From an uncultured Gammaproteobacteria bacterium (GTDB lineage: Bacteria; Pseudomonadota; Gammaproteobacteria; JAADHQ01), in NCBI GenBank assembly GCA_947258755.1, contig CAMYJO010000002.1, positions 68,768 through 132,767 of the forward strand: DNA of 64,000 bases. The letters run 5' to 3'. Under the pieces are notes generated by a model. It saw only the letters and a program-made list of their open reading frames with translations. It did no database searches and had not been told where the DNA came from. A program made the translations under genes and the position numbers. Shown here in pieces: positions 1-9,520 of this stretch (positions are counted from its first letter, which is position 1; the number at the start of each line of letters is the position of its first letter).

Positions 1-60
1 GACAGGGTAGGCGGGGTATTTCCGGGCCTTCTCCTTATATTGTGACAGGTTATTGAAAAC

Positions 61-89
61 TTGCCTTTCTGCCCGAGTTGGCATATAAG
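61..89 (+). promoter_or_regulatory. Putative sigma70 promoter upstream of tusA
   Basis: TTGCCT (61-66) and TATAAG (84-89) are separated by exactly 17 bp, a good sigma70-like match about 90 bp before tusA. Assigned by eye only. Confidence 0.4.
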
Positions 90-125
90 TGTGGGCTTCA
101 ATACTAATATCAAGTTTAAGTGACC

Positions 126-152
126 GGCATCTAGTGATGCCTGTTTATTTTT
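126..152 (+). terminator. Hairpin with T-rich tail in the tusA leader
   Basis: GGCATC (126-131) and GATGCC (136-141) form a perfect 6-bp stem with a TAGT loop, followed by a T-rich stretch to 152. It could end an upstream transcript. Because it lies downstream of the best promoter candidate (61-89), it could instead be an attenuator-like leader hairpin for tusA. Confidence 0.4.
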
Positions 153-177
153 AGAACCTAAGAAATGAGGTATAACA

Positions 178-408
178 ATGGCTAATTTTGATACAGAATT
201 GGACGCATCAGGTCTGAACTGCCCGCTGCCAATCTTGCGTGCAAAGAAATCACTGGCAGGTATGGAAGCAGGGCAAGTGCTGCATATTATTGCGACTGAT
301 CCCGGCTCGGTTAAAGACTTTGAAGCTTTTTCAAAGCAGACTGGCAATGAGCTGATGGAATCCAAGGAAGAAGGCGGCAAGTTCTTTTTTCTGATCAAGA
401 AATCGTAA
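178..408 (+). CDS. tusA: TusA-family sulfur carrier protein
   Basis: The 76-residue protein has the usual TusA length and fold signature. The N-terminal GLNCPLP segment (about residues 12-18) carries the CPxP motif, whose cysteine holds sulfur as a persulfide, and a C-terminal strand ends in FFLIKKS. TusA proteins pass sulfane sulfur between rhodaneses, DsrE-type proteins and acceptors in the cytoplasm. The gene lies 61 bp upstream of a DsrE2-like gene, the pairing seen in rhd-tusA-dsrE2 operons of sulfur oxidisers. A role in dissimilatory sulfur transfer is therefore likelier than only tRNA thiolation, but that is inference. AGAAATGAGG precedes the ATG as a ribosome site. Confidence 0.88.
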   Translation: MANFDTELDASGLNCPLPILRAKKSLAGMEAGQVLHIIATDPGSVKDFEAFSKQTGNELMESKEEGGKFFFLIKKS

Positions 409-469
409 TACTGGCCTGGCCAGTATTTTTGATTATATTTCTCTAGCTTTCACATAGTGAGGTAAGCCG

Positions 470-952
470 ATGTCGGACGAAAAGAAACTCGCAATCATTG
501 CTACCAAGGGTACCCTGGACTGGGCTTATCCTCCTTTCATCCTGGCTTCAACAGCTGCTGCGTTGGGTTATCAAGTACAGATATTCTTCACCTTCTATGG
601 TTTGCAGCTATTGAAAAAAAATTTGGCTCTGAAGGTTTCGCCATTAGGTAATCCTGGCATGCCTATGCCAATGGGTATGGATAAATGGTTTCCGGTATTG
701 GGTACTGCTATTCCCGGTATGCAAGCCATCATGACTACGATGATGAAAAATAAAATGAAGTCCAAGGGAGTGGCCAGCGTTGACGAGCTCAGGGATTTAT
801 GTGGTGAGGCAGAAGTTAAGATGATTGCGTGTCAGATGACCGTTGATCTGTTTGACATGCCGCCCTCAGAGTTTGTCGATGGTCTGGAATTTGGTGGTGC
901 GGCAACTTTCTTTGAATTTGCCGGAGAAGCAGATATTACATTGTATATCTAG
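470..952 (+). CDS. dsrE2: DsrE2-like sulfurtransferase (DsrE/F/H superfamily)
   Basis: The 160-residue protein starts MSDEKKLAIIATKG and contains a hydrophobic stretch near residues 22-50, a Met/Pro-rich central loop (GNPGMPMPMGM) and cysteines near residues 106 and 117 (RDLCGEAEVKMIACQM). This is the layout of the DsrE2 peroxiredoxin-like branch, which is larger than DsrE. The second cysteine aligns with the DsrE-type persulfide site. Known family members exchange sulfane sulfur with TusA, and the adjacent tusA supports that here. A strong terminator follows, so the pair looks like a self-contained operon. The exact branch (DsrE2A or DsrE2B) is not resolved. Confidence 0.8.
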   Translation: MSDEKKLAIIATKGTLDWAYPPFILASTAAALGYQVQIFFTFYGLQLLKKNLALKVSPLGNPGMPMPMGMDKWFPVLGTAIPGMQAIMTTMMKNKMKSKGVASVDELRDLCGEAEVKMIACQMTVDLFDMPPSEFVDGLEFGGAATFFEFAGEADITLYI

Positions 953-975
953 TATCCAGTACAAGCAGTGTTATC

Positions 976-1008
976 AAAAAACCGATCCGACAGGATCGGT
1001 TTTTTTTT
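976..1008 (+). terminator. Rho-independent terminator after dsrE2
   Basis: ACCGATCC (981-988) pairs perfectly with GGATCGGT (993-1000) around a GACA loop. A run of A precedes the stem and about eight T follow it. Confidence 0.92.
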
Positions 1009-1322
1009 ACCTGTGATTGCAGCTGCGCTGTTACCAGCAGGTGCATGCATGGCGCTATTTATGCATGAAATTAAGGGTATTTAAGCGCTTGCATTCAGGC
1101 TTACCTGCGCTGAAGTGGTGCTATAGTCTTGTATTGCAAGCAGTAAAAATTAGTGGTCGTACAGTGCGTATAGCTGCCGAGCGTTAATGAAAACTGACAG
1201 AATATAAAAATATTGACATATTGCAATTTGCCTGCAAATATTACGTCACAATTAAATGCATGTTGTCTTTTTGCAACCTTTGTTTCTGCATATTGCAGTC
1301 TCATTTGAGGAGTCAGATTATA
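1009..1322. other. Non-coding leader region before the FadL-like gene
   Basis: No convincing gene is visible. On the plus strand there is an extended -10 element (TG at 1119-1120, TATAGT at 1122-1127) and, closer to the gene, TTGACA at 1213-1218 with only a weak AT-rich -10 near 1237-1242. The sequence holds imperfect ATATTGCA/TGCAAATAT repeats around 1218-1242, which might bind a regulator. Confidence 0.35.
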
Positions 1323-2615
1323 ATGAAAAATATGTTTAAGAAATCGCTCGTGCTGGCCATCAGCGCGGGTATTGCAGGTTTGTCATTCCAGGCCCAGGCT
1401 ACGAATGGTTATTTTGCCCATGGCTACGGAATCAAGGCCAAGGGTATGGCCGGAGCCGGTGTAGCTTTGTCACAGGATTCTCTGGCTGCGGCGACGAACC
1501 CGGCCGGCATGGTACGTGTGGGCTCCCGTTGGGACGCCGGCGCTGATATATTTATTCCTGACCGTACAGCGACTACCGCCTGGGGTAGCGCGGGCAATGC
1601 TACTTCTACAACCTATGATGGCAACGGTGATGGCTTTGGTGAATCATGGTTTCTGATTCCTGAATTCGGTTACAACAGAATGATTGATAAAAATATGTCA
1701 TTCGGGGTCTCCGTGTTTGGAAACGGTGGTATGAATACCAGTTATAGCAGCCCTATTTTTTCCACTGGCGCTACAGGCGCACCTGCGTCAAACACCAATA
1801 CTGGTGTGGATCTTATGCAATTATTTATATCTCCAACAATATCCATAAAGCTTGATGACAAGAACTCCCTCGGTATGGCTGTGAATCTTGTTTATCAACG
1901 CTTTGAAGCAACAGGCATGACGGATTTTGGCGTGGCAAATAATGGCTATGACTCATCTGTAGGTGTCGGTTTGCGCGTTGGCTGGATGGGGGAATTAACT
2001 GACACAGTAACGGCAGGATTTACTTATCAGCCGAAAACTAATATGGAGCAATTAGATAAATACAATACGTTATTTGCAGAGCAAGGTGATTTTGATATAC
2101 CGGCAACTTATGCGCTTGGTTTTGCCTGGAAAGCGACGCCAAAAATGACCGTTGCATTTGATGCGATGCGTATCGATTACGGCGGTGTGAAATCTATTTC
2201 AAATCCGAATAATTTTTCGGTAGATGGTAGTGCGACCAGTGCCGGGTTTGGCTGGGAAGATATGGACATTTATAAGCTGGGTGTGAATTATCAAGTGAGC
2301 AAGGATCTGGTTGTTCGTGCGGGATGGAATCATGGCAAGCAGCCAATTCCTGCGGGAGAAACACTGTTCAATGTAGTTGCGCCTGCGACCGTTGAAGATC
2401 ATCTGACACTTGGTTTCACGATGAATATGAAAGGTGGTGCTGAATTATCAGGCTTCTATATGCACGCCCTTGATAATGATGTGAACGGTGTGCCAGGAGG
2501 TTCGGCTACAGGTTTCCCGTCTGGCCCTACTACTCCAGGATCATTTGCACCAGGCGCTGCGAACATCGGCATGAGTCAGAACTCCTTTGGTCTGGCCTAC
2601 GGCAAAGAATTCTGA
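1323..2615 (+). CDS. OmpP1/FadL/TodX-family outer-membrane transporter
   Basis: The 430-residue protein forms a beta-barrel that moves hydrophobic compounds (fatty acids or hydrocarbons) across the outer membrane. The ATG at 1323 is chosen because GAGGAG (1307-1312) lies 10 bp upstream and a signal peptide follows at once: MKNMFKK, a hydrophobic core, then AQA before TNGYF. A start 34 codons upstream would bury the signal. The mature N-terminus (TNGYFAHGYG, then KGMAGAGVA and NPAGM) is the FadL/OmpP1 hatch signature, and the last residue is the terminal Phe typical of barrels. It is flanked by terminators, so it is probably monocistronic. The substrate is not determinable. Confidence 0.9.
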   Translation: MKNMFKKSLVLAISAGIAGLSFQAQATNGYFAHGYGIKAKGMAGAGVALSQDSLAAATNPAGMVRVGSRWDAGADIFIPDRTATTAWGSAGNATSTTYDGNGDGFGESWFLIPEFGYNRMIDKNMSFGVSVFGNGGMNTSYSSPIFSTGATGAPASNTNTGVDLMQLFISPTISIKLDDKNSLGMAVNLVYQRFEATGMTDFGVANNGYDSSVGVGLRVGWMGELTDTVTAGFTYQPKTNMEQLDKYNTLFAEQGDFDIPATYALGFAWKATPKMTVAFDAMRIDYGGVKSISNPNNFSVDGSATSAGFGWEDMDIYKLGVNYQVSKDLVVRAGWNHGKQPIPAGETLFNVVAPATVEDHLTLGFTMNMKGGAELSGFYMHALDNDVNGVPGGSATGFPSGPTTPGSFAPGAANIGMSQNSFGLAYGKEF

Positions 2616-2641
2616 GGCAGTCTGTAAGCTAACCTGAGTAT

Positions 2642-2672
2642 AAAAAGGTCATGTAGATACATGGCCTTTTTT
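2642..2672 (+). terminator. Rho-independent terminator after the FadL-like gene
   Basis: AAAAAGGTCATGT (2642-2654) pairs with ACATGGCCTTTTT (2659-2671) with one G-T wobble, and the T-run forms the 3' arm. It ends 30 bp before the next gene. Confidence 0.85.
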
Positions 2673-2701
2673 GTTTGAACATTGTATTGAGGATTTATGT
2701 A

Positions 2702-3622
2702 ATGCAAAAAAAACGCAATGCTTTATCTGTTTTCAATCTTCCGCTGCTGATTTTGGCTTTATTGATCCAGCCAGTGCAGGCAGAAGTCAAACTGAAACCG
2801 CATGTATTGGCTTCACAGCAATCGGGTGATGTCGCTGAGATCCTGCAGAGTACCCGTACTTCACTGGAGTCTGCGGGATTTGAAATAGCCGGTGAATACA
2901 GCCCCTATAAAGGCACAACCATTCTTGTCATTAGTAATGATGCATTGAAAAAAAATGCGGCGGCATCAACCCATGGCGGTTTTGGTGCCATGCAACGCGT
3001 ATCGGTGACTAGTGCTGACAACAAGGTACAGGTTGCCTTTACCAACCCTGTCTATATGGCCAATGTCTACCGTTTGAAAAACGATTTGTCCGGCGTAGGT
3101 CAGACACTGGAAAACGCCCTGGGTAAGGTCAAGGAGTTTGGTTCCGAGGAGGGTAAATCGGCTAAGGAATTGCGCAAATATCATTACAAGGTGTTTATGC
3201 CTTACTTTGATGATCCATACGAGTTGAAAAGTTTTGACAGTTATGACGATGCCGTTAAAGCGGTTGAGGCAGGCTTGAAGGCCGGTTGGGGAGGGACCTC
3301 GAAGGTCTATCGAATCGATGTTCCTGGCAAGCAGGAGAGCGTCTTTGGTGTCGCTTTGACGCGTGAATGCAGTGGTGATGAATTTATCATGAACAAGATC
3401 GATTTTGCAGACATCAAGTCGGCGACCCATTTGCCTTATGAGTTGATGGTGTCAGGCAAAGAGGTGATCGCCTTACATGCGAAATTTCGTATCGCGCAAA
3501 GTTTCCCCGACTTGAGTATGGTCGGTAGTAACAGCTTCTTTTCGATCATGTGCGCCCCGGGTGAGATCGAAGAGGCCCTGGGCAGTATCGTCAAGGGAGA
3601 ATCTGAATCCAGCGAGGAATAA
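2702..3622 (+). CDS. Uncharacterised secreted protein, DUF302-like N-terminal half
   Basis: The predicted protein has 306 residues. The start is set at ATG 2702, with GAGG at 2689-2692 upstream; a TTG nine codons earlier sits in the terminator tail. A signal peptide is evident: MQKKRNAL, a hydrophobic stretch, then PVQA before EVKL. The first 130 residues of the mature protein (a helix, then SAGFEIAGEYSPYKGTTIL, later a VQVAFTNP strand) resemble the layout of DUF302 domains. I cannot confirm membership. The C-terminal half holds two cysteines (RECSGDEF, SIMCAPGE) that could form a disulfide. It may be a periplasmic partner of the adjacent FadL-like porin, which is inference from adjacency only. 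Confidence 0.7.
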   Translation: MQKKRNALSVFNLPLLILALLIQPVQAEVKLKPHVLASQQSGDVAEILQSTRTSLESAGFEIAGEYSPYKGTTILVISNDALKKNAAASTHGGFGAMQRVSVTSADNKVQVAFTNPVYMANVYRLKNDLSGVGQTLENALGKVKEFGSEEGKSAKELRKYHYKVFMPYFDDPYELKSFDSYDDAVKAVEAGLKAGWGGTSKVYRIDVPGKQESVFGVALTRECSGDEFIMNKIDFADIKSATHLPYELMVSGKEVIALHAKFRIAQSFPDLSMVGSNSFFSIMCAPGEIEEALGSIVKGESESSEE

Positions 3623-3641
3623 TCCGCATTTACTACAATCT

Positions 3642-3670
3642 AGCCCCGCTTCCTGGCGGGGCTTTCTTTT
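3642..3670 (+). terminator. Rho-independent terminator
   Basis: AGCCCCGC (3642-3649) pairs perfectly with GCGGGGCT (3656-3663), followed by TTCTTTT. Confidence 0.9.
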
Positions 3671-3782
3671 CTAAGTTCTTGATATATCTGTATTCTAAAT
3701 ATAGGGCATGGGCTTAAGTTTTACCCTGTATAGGCCGATAGCAATAAAAACTATCATAAGTTCGTCACCAGGGGCTAAGGCT

Positions 3783-4988
3783 ATGTCAGGGAACGTTATT
3801 TCCAGCTTGTTTCGCAATGCCGGCGTTTTACGCCGTTTATTTGTCTCTTTTATGCTCATCGGCCTGGTCGTCGGTGTCATCTTTCCCGTTCTTATCGAGC
3901 CTATCCTTGAAATAGCCCCTGAACACAAGCCATGGTTTTACCTGGCCTGTATTGCTGGCGGTGTATTCGTTACCGTAGCCAATAGCCTGGTCGTCTATTT
4001 TCAATTATTGAAAAAGCTGACACCGGTGTCAGTGATGGCTAAAGATTTGTCGGAGGGTGATATCAGCCACCGTTGTGAATTAAACAGTAATGACATGATC
4101 GGTGGCATCGCCGCCAATATGAATACCATGGCCGAAACCCTGGAAGCTGCGTTCGCAGATATCGGCCATGCAACCCAGCAAGTGGGTGATGCCTCTGTAC
4201 GTCTGAAACATGTCAGCGATGAAACCGATACCTGCCTGCAAAACCAGCAGCAGGAAACCGAACAGGTGGTGGCGGCAATGAATGAAATGACATCGACGTT
4301 TCAGGAAGTGGCTGGCAATGCCGAGAAGGCAGCCGATGCCTCCAGCCATGCTAAAGCACAGGCCCAGGACGGCGCCCTGGTGGCAACCGAGGCCATTGGT
4401 GGTCTGGACTCTTTGGTCGGTAGTATTGGCGAGGCCGCCGGTGTCGTGGATAGTCTGAGGACCGACTCGGATAATATCGGTACGGTGCTGGATGTGATTC
4501 GTGGCATTGCCGAACAGACCAATCTACTGGCCCTGAATGCTGCGATTGAGGCGGCACGTGCCGGCGAGCAGGGTCGCGGATTTGCGGTCGTCGCCGATGA
4601 GGTCAGAACACTGGCCAGTCGCACCCAGCAGTCTACCCAGGAAATCCAGACCATGATTGAGGCCTTGCAGTCGAACACGGTTTCTGCCGTGAATGTCATG
4701 AATCAGGTCAGGTCGCAGGCCGAAGATAGCAGTCAGCAGGTTGAGCATGGTGCCGAAGCCCTGGCCGAGATCGCCGGCGCGGTAGCAACCTTGGATTCGA
4801 TGAATTCGCAGATCGCCCTGGCAGCGGAGCAGCAGAGCACTGTTGCCGAGGAAATCAACCGCAGTATTTATACTATCAGCGAGTCAACAGAACAGACCGC
4901 GGCCGGAACACAGCAAACAGCCTCTTCAAGTGAGCAGCTCAACGGCCTGGTGACACAGCTGCGCTCGGTCGTTTCGAAGTTTCATTAA
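3783..4988 (+). CDS. Methyl-accepting chemotaxis protein with almost no periplasmic domain
   Basis: This is a 401-residue chemoreceptor that signals through CheW/CheA. The start at 3783 is preferred because AGGGG (3770-3774) is well placed; an upstream ATG at 3708 would add 25 residues. Two membrane segments (about residues 19-44 and 51-74) are separated by only about eight residues, then come a HAMP-like linker (about 75-130) and the signalling domain. The hairpin tip is intact: [20 protein letters not shown] followed by [15 protein letters not shown]. With no ligand-binding domain outside, it probably senses an internal or membrane-energy signal, or works through a partner. No chemotaxis genes flank it. 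Confidence 0.9.
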   Translation: MSGNVISSLFRNAGVLRRLFVSFMLIGLVVGVIFPVLIEPILEIAPEHKPWFYLACIAGGVFVTVANSLVVYFQLLKKLTPVSVMAKDLSEGDISHRCELNSNDMIGGIAANMNTMAETLEAAFADIGHATQQVGDASVRLKHVSDETDTCLQNQQQETEQVVAAMNEMTSTFQEVAGNAEKAADASSHAKAQAQDGALVATEAIGGLDSLVGSIGEAAGVVDSLRTDSDNIGTVLDVIRGIAEQTNLLALNAAIEAARAGEQGRGFAVVADEVRTLASRTQQSTQEIQTMIEALQSNTVSAVNVMNQVRSQAEDSSQQVEHGAEALAEIAGAVATLDSMNSQIALAAEQQSTVAEEINRSIYTISESTEQTAAGTQQTASSSEQLNGLVTQLRSVVSKFH

Positions 4989-5185
4989 ACGTCCGCCTTC
5001 CCTGGTACCGGCGTTGTGCCGGGTCCCTGGTTAAATTATCCCGTATTAATAAATAATGTTATTATCCTATTTGTGATTGACGGTCGTGGCTGGCGTTCTA
5101 TGTCCAGTTCACGGTTACCTCCCTGTTAGCGTTTAGGGTGATGTCGGTTTAGTTGTCGATGAGCCATGTCACATAAGGATGTCAT

Positions 5186-6229
5186 ATGCCCAGATTCTTT
5201 ACTATTTTCAGTCTGCTATGGTTCTTGCTGAGCTTGTCCTCATCCGTACATGCCGAGGATGCAGGACCGAGCGAAACGGTTCGGGCCATGGGCGTGGCGG
5301 AAGTCAGGGTTTTTAATGGTCTTGTCGAGGCCGTGCAACAATCCACTGTATCCGCGCAAACCAGTGGCCGCATAATCGAAATTAATTTTGATGTCCAGGA
5401 CTATGTCAAGAACGGACAGGTGCTGATGCGCTTCAGCGACAAGGAACAGAAATCTCGCCTCAACAGTGTGCGTTCGAGTATGAAAGAGGCACAGGCCAAT
5501 GCTGAGCAGGCGGCCAAGGAATTCCAGCGAATCAAGCGTATTTATGATAAGAAACTGGTGGCCAAATCAGCCCTGGACAAAGCCGTGGCCGCCAACAAGG
5601 CCGCCGAGGCGCGCCTGAAGGCGGCACGCGCCAAGGTGGCTGAGGCCCAGGAGCAGTGGGAGCATACCGTGGTACGTGCTCCCTATAGTGGCATTGTCGT
5701 CGAGCGCCATGTGCAAGTAGGCGAATCTGCGCGCAGTGGCCAGGCCCTGATGACGGGCTTGTCACTGGATCACCTGCGTGTTGTTGTCGAATTGCCGCAG
5801 GATGTTTCTTTGCCGGCGCGCACCGATAAACGCATGTATGTCATGTGGCCGGCCGACAAGAAGGTACGAATCGATCCAGCGAATATCACGATTTTTCCCT
5901 ATGCCGATGTCAAGACGCATAGTTTCCGGGCGCGCTTGACACTACCGCAAGGACTATCGGGTCTGTATCCCGGCATGTTGATCAAGACAGGCGTTGAAGT
6001 GGGCAAGTCAGCGCAGATATTGGTACCGGCCACCGCCGTGGTGCAACGCAGCGAGGTGGCCGCGGTCTATGTGCAGGATGCAGCGGGCAAGGTTTCATTC
6101 AGGCAGGTGCGTACCGGTCGTCGACACGAGGATCGCATCAGCATACTGGCGGGCCTGCGCGAAGGTGACACATTGTTGCTCGATCCATTCAAGGCCATGA
6201 ACGCATTAAAGGCCCAGCGGGCCAGGTGA
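5186..6229 (+). CDS. RND efflux periplasmic adaptor (membrane-fusion protein)
   Basis: The 347-residue protein links an inner-membrane RND pump to an outer-membrane channel. AAGGA (5175-5179) sets the ATG. A signal peptide is present (MPRFFTIFSLLWFLL, cleavage after VHA). The first lipoyl half follows (QTSGRIIEINFDVQDYVKNGQVLM, in part about residues 55-80), then a coiled-coil hairpin rich in Ala/Lys/Glu (about 88-155), the second lipoyl half (VVRAPYSGIVVERHVQVGE, about 162-180) and a beta-barrel/membrane-proximal end. It lies 7 bp upstream of the pump gene, so the two form an operon. No outer-membrane channel gene is nearby, and a shared TolC is likely. Substrate unknown. Confidence 0.93.
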   Translation: MPRFFTIFSLLWFLLSLSSSVHAEDAGPSETVRAMGVAEVRVFNGLVEAVQQSTVSAQTSGRIIEINFDVQDYVKNGQVLMRFSDKEQKSRLNSVRSSMKEAQANAEQAAKEFQRIKRIYDKKLVAKSALDKAVAANKAAEARLKAARAKVAEAQEQWEHTVVRAPYSGIVVERHVQVGESARSGQALMTGLSLDHLRVVVELPQDVSLPARTDKRMYVMWPADKKVRIDPANITIFPYADVKTHSFRARLTLPQGLSGLYPGMLIKTGVEVGKSAQILVPATAVVQRSEVAAVYVQDAAGKVSFRQVRTGRRHEDRISILAGLREGDTLLLDPFKAMNALKAQRAR

Positions 6230-6236
6230 CAGGCGC

Positions 6237-9200
6237 ATGAGTGATAAACTGGGTATTTCCGGTCGGATTGCGAAAACATTCCTGTTATCTGAGATTACGC
6301 CATTGTTGGCCATATTGGGCCTGCTGCTGGGTGTGTTTGCGGTATTGATCACGGCACGCGAGGAAGAGCCGCAAATTAATGTCACTTTTGCCAACGTCTT
6401 TATTCCCTTTCCTGGTGCCAGCGCAAAGGAAGTGGAGCATCTGGTCAGCACGCCGGCCGAACAGGTATTGAGCGAGATTGAAGGCATCAAACACGTCTAC
6501 TCGATTTCGCGCCCCGGCATGTCGGTGTTGACGGTGCAGTACAAGGTCGGTGAGGACCGAACCGCGGCCATTGTGCGCTTATACAATACTATCTATTCCA
6601 AGCAGGACTGGCTGCCGCAAAACCTCGGTGTCGCACAGCCGATCATCAAACCGAAAGGTATTGATGATGTTCCTATTGTTAGCCTGACCCTGTGGTCGGC
6701 AAATCAGGAAGTCGCGACCTACGACCTGCAACAGGTCGCGCATGCGCTTGAGGCGGAGTTGAAAAAGGTCCCCGGTACGCGTGATATCTATACCATCGGT
6801 GCCAGCGAGCGCGTTTTGCATGTACTGCTAGATCCGCAAAAGGCTGCGGCCTATGGGGTCTCGATGCGCTCACTGAAAACGGCACTAAGTTCAGCTAACC
6901 AGTCGACTGATGCTGGGGTGCTGGTCAATCGTAATCGTGAAATACCGGTACAGGCCGGCCGATTTCTGGTTAATGCCGACGACGTCAAATCCCTGGTGAT
7001 CGGACTGCATGATGGCAAGCCGGTGTATTTATCCGATGTTGCCACGATTCGGCAGGAGTCAGATCAGCCACAGTCTTACGTATGGTTTGGTAGTGGCCAG
7101 GCAGTTGCGCAGAAAGGGGTCAATGTGCAGGGTGAGTTCCCGGCCGTGACCATCGCTGTGGCTAAAAAACCGGGTACCAATGCGGTGGACATATCCCGTC
7201 AGGTTATCGAACGATTAAAGCAGGTCGAGGGCGTCTATATCCCGGATGATATCGAGGTCACGGTAACACGGAACTATGGAGCCACGGCCAATGAAAAGGC
7301 GCAGACGCTGATTGGCAAGCTAATTTTTGCCACTGCATTCGTTGTCTTGTTGGTCTTGTTTGCACTTGGCTGGCGCGAAGCGCTTATTGTTGGTATCGCA
7401 GTTGTGATTACCCTGGCCATGACCCTGTTTGCATCCTGGGCCTGGGGTTTTACCCTGAACCGGGTATCCCTGTTTGCGCTTATTTTTTCGATCGGCATTC
7501 TGGTTGATGATGCCATCGTCGTGGTCGAAAATATTCATCGGCACATGCAAATGGGGGTAAAAAAACTGAGCGAGGCAATCCCGTTGGCCGTCGATGAGGT
7601 TGGTGGGCCAACCATCCTGGCCACCTTTGCCGTGATTGCAGCCTTGTTGCCGATGGCCTTTGTCAGTGGCCTGATGGGGCCTTATATGAGCCCGATTCCA
7701 ATTAACGCCAGTATCGGTATGTTGATCTCGCTGGCGGTCGCCTTCATTGTTACGCCCTGGTTGACTTACAAGGTGCTCGCCAGGGTTGAGCATGCATCGA
7801 CTCATCAAGAGAGTGGTGCACAAAAAAAGATTAACCGCCTGTTCAGAAGTCTGTTGACGCCCTTTCTGCAAGGGACAGAGGGCCGCCTGAAGCGCATTAT
7901 GCTGACTATTGTAATCCTGATTTTGATCGTATTGTCTCTGGGTCTCGCCGTCAGCCAGTCGGTGGTATTAAAAATGCTGCCATTTGATAACAAGTCCGAG
8001 TTTCAGGTGGTGATCGACATGCCTGAGGGCACGACGCTGGAAGATACCACAGCGGTCATGCGCAGGCTCAGTGCGCATATTGCCACGGTGCCTGAAGTGG
8101 TTGATTATCAGGCCTATGCTGGCAGCGCTTCGCCGATTAATTTCAATGGTCTGGTCAGACAATATTACTTGCGCGAAGGGGCCTTTGTCGGTGATATCCA
8201 GGTCAATCTGGTGCACAAATCCGAACGCTCGCGCAAGAGTCATGAAATCGCCCAGGCGATGCGCGTGCCGTTGCAACAGATTGGCAGGGCCATGGGGGCC
8301 AATGTCAAGATAGTCGAGGTACCACCGGGGCCGCCGGTGATGTCGCCGTTGGTGGCGGAAATATACGGTCTCGACTATCTAACCCAGGTGGACGTGGCCA
8401 AGCAGGTGCGCAAGGTCTTTGCGGGCACTGATAATATCGTCGATATCGATGACAGTGTTGAGGCCAACGCGGAAAAATTACTGCTGCAGGTGGATAGGCA
8501 GAAAGCGGCCCTGTTTGGTATTTCACAACAGGACATTAGCGAATTGGTATTTGCCGCTTTGCAAGGTGTGGATATCGGCTATCTGCACGGTACTGATGTC
8601 AAATACCCGGTGCCGATTCGCATCGAGTTACCGGCCGCAGACAAGGCTTCAGCCCGATCCCTGTTAGACTTGAAGGTGGCGGCCAGTGATGGCAGTTTGG
8701 TGGCCTTGTCTGAGTTTGTCAGCATTGTAAACACGCAGCGCGAGATCAGTATTTATCATAAAGACCTGATGCCGGTGGTGTTTGTGACCGCTGATATGGC
8801 CGGTGAGCTGGATAGCCCCTTATATGGCATGTTTGATATCCGTTCTCAACTGATGCAAAAGCCGATATTGCATGGTGAGCCATTGCAACAAAATCTGCTG
8901 GGCCCGCCGCAGGCACCACACCAGTATGGCCTGAAGTGGGATGGCGAATGGCAGATCACCTATGAGACCTTCAGGGATATGGGCATCGCCTATTCGATTG
9001 GACTGCTGATGATCTATTTACTGGTGGTTGCGCAGTTTGGCTCCTATCTGGTGCCATTGGTGATCATGGCGCCGATCCCTTTGACCATTATTGGTGTTAT
9101 GCCGGGTCATGCCTTACTCGGTCAGCAGTTTACCGCTACGTCGATGATCGGCATGATTGCACTGGCCGGCATCATTGTGCGTAACTCTATTCTGTTGGTG

Positions 9201-9452
9201 GACTTTATCAATGGTGAAGTCAGTAAAGGTGTGGATTTCCAGGAGGCCGTCATTCAGTCCGGCGCCGTGCGTGCCAAGCCCATTGTGCTGACCGGTCTTG
9301 CCGCCATGCTCGGTGCTTTGTTTATCCTCGATGACCCCATTTTTAGTGGGCTGGCGATCTCGCTGATATTCGGCATCCTGGTATCGACCTTGCTGACCCT
9401 GGTCGTGATCCCTGTTATGTACTATGCCTTCATGAATAAGCGTATGGCCTGA
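6237..9452 (+). CDS. RND-family efflux pump, inner-membrane permease
   Basis: At 1071 residues it has the usual RND length, with a first membrane helix near residues 20-40, two large periplasmic loops and two groups of membrane helices. The proton-relay pair of TM4 is present in GILVDDAIVVVENIHRHM (two Asp near residue 422). In TM10 the position usually holding Lys in AcrB reads IIVRNSILLVDFI, with Arg. The Asp pair fits an exporter of organic compounds rather than a metal pump, but the substrate cannot be read. The subfamily is the short-adaptor, AcrB-like group. A LysR gene follows on the same strand after 126 bp. Confidence 0.93.
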   Translation: MSDKLGISGRIAKTFLLSEITPLLAILGLLLGVFAVLITAREEEPQINVTFANVFIPFPGASAKEVEHLVSTPAEQVLSEIEGIKHVYSISRPGMSVLTVQYKVGEDRTAAIVRLYNTIYSKQDWLPQNLGVAQPIIKPKGIDDVPIVSLTLWSANQEVATYDLQQVAHALEAELKKVPGTRDIYTIGASERVLHVLLDPQKAAAYGVSMRSLKTALSSANQSTDAGVLVNRNREIPVQAGRFLVNADDVKSLVIGLHDGKPVYLSDVATIRQESDQPQSYVWFGSGQAVAQKGVNVQGEFPAVTIAVAKKPGTNAVDISRQVIERLKQVEGVYIPDDIEVTVTRNYGATANEKAQTLIGKLIFATAFVVLLVLFALGWREALIVGIAVVITLAMTLFASWAWGFTLNRVSLFALIFSIGILVDDAIVVVENIHRHMQMGVKKLSEAIPLAVDEVGGPTILATFAVIAALLPMAFVSGLMGPYMSPIPINASIGMLISLAVAFIVTPWLTYKVLARVEHASTHQESGAQKKINRLFRSLLTPFLQGTEGRLKRIMLTIVILILIVLSLGLAVSQSVVLKMLPFDNKSEFQVVIDMPEGTTLEDTTAVMRRLSAHIATVPEVVDYQAYAGSASPINFNGLVRQYYLREGAFVGDIQVNLVHKSERSRKSHEIAQAMRVPLQQIGRAMGANVKIVEVPPGPPVMSPLVAEIYGLDYLTQVDVAKQVRKVFAGTDNIVDIDDSVEANAEKLLLQVDRQKAALFGISQQDISELVFAALQGVDIGYLHGTDVKYPVPIRIELPAADKASARSLLDLKVAASDGSLVALSEFVSIVNTQREISIYHKDLMPVVFVTADMAGELDSPLYGMFDIRSQLMQKPILHGEPLQQNLLGPPQAPHQYGLKWDGEWQITYETFRDMGIAYSIGLLMIYLLVVAQFGSYLVPLVIMAPIPLTIIGVMPGHALLGQQFTATSMIGMIALAGIIVRNSILLVDFINGEVSKGVDFQEAVIQSGAVRAKPIVLTGLAAMLGALFILDDPIFSGLAISLIFGILVSTLLTLVVIPVMYYAFMNKRMA

Positions 9453-9520
9453 GCTCGTGCAAGCCTGAAATCGACAGCGTTTGGCTATCTTGGCATTATT
9501 TTGGGGGTATAATTTTATTT

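Noticed and set aside
7320-7871. Open frame of 183 codons antisense to the RND pump
   Set aside because: It is low-complexity (Gln/His/Asn-rich) and mirrors the helix-coding strand; no signals support it.
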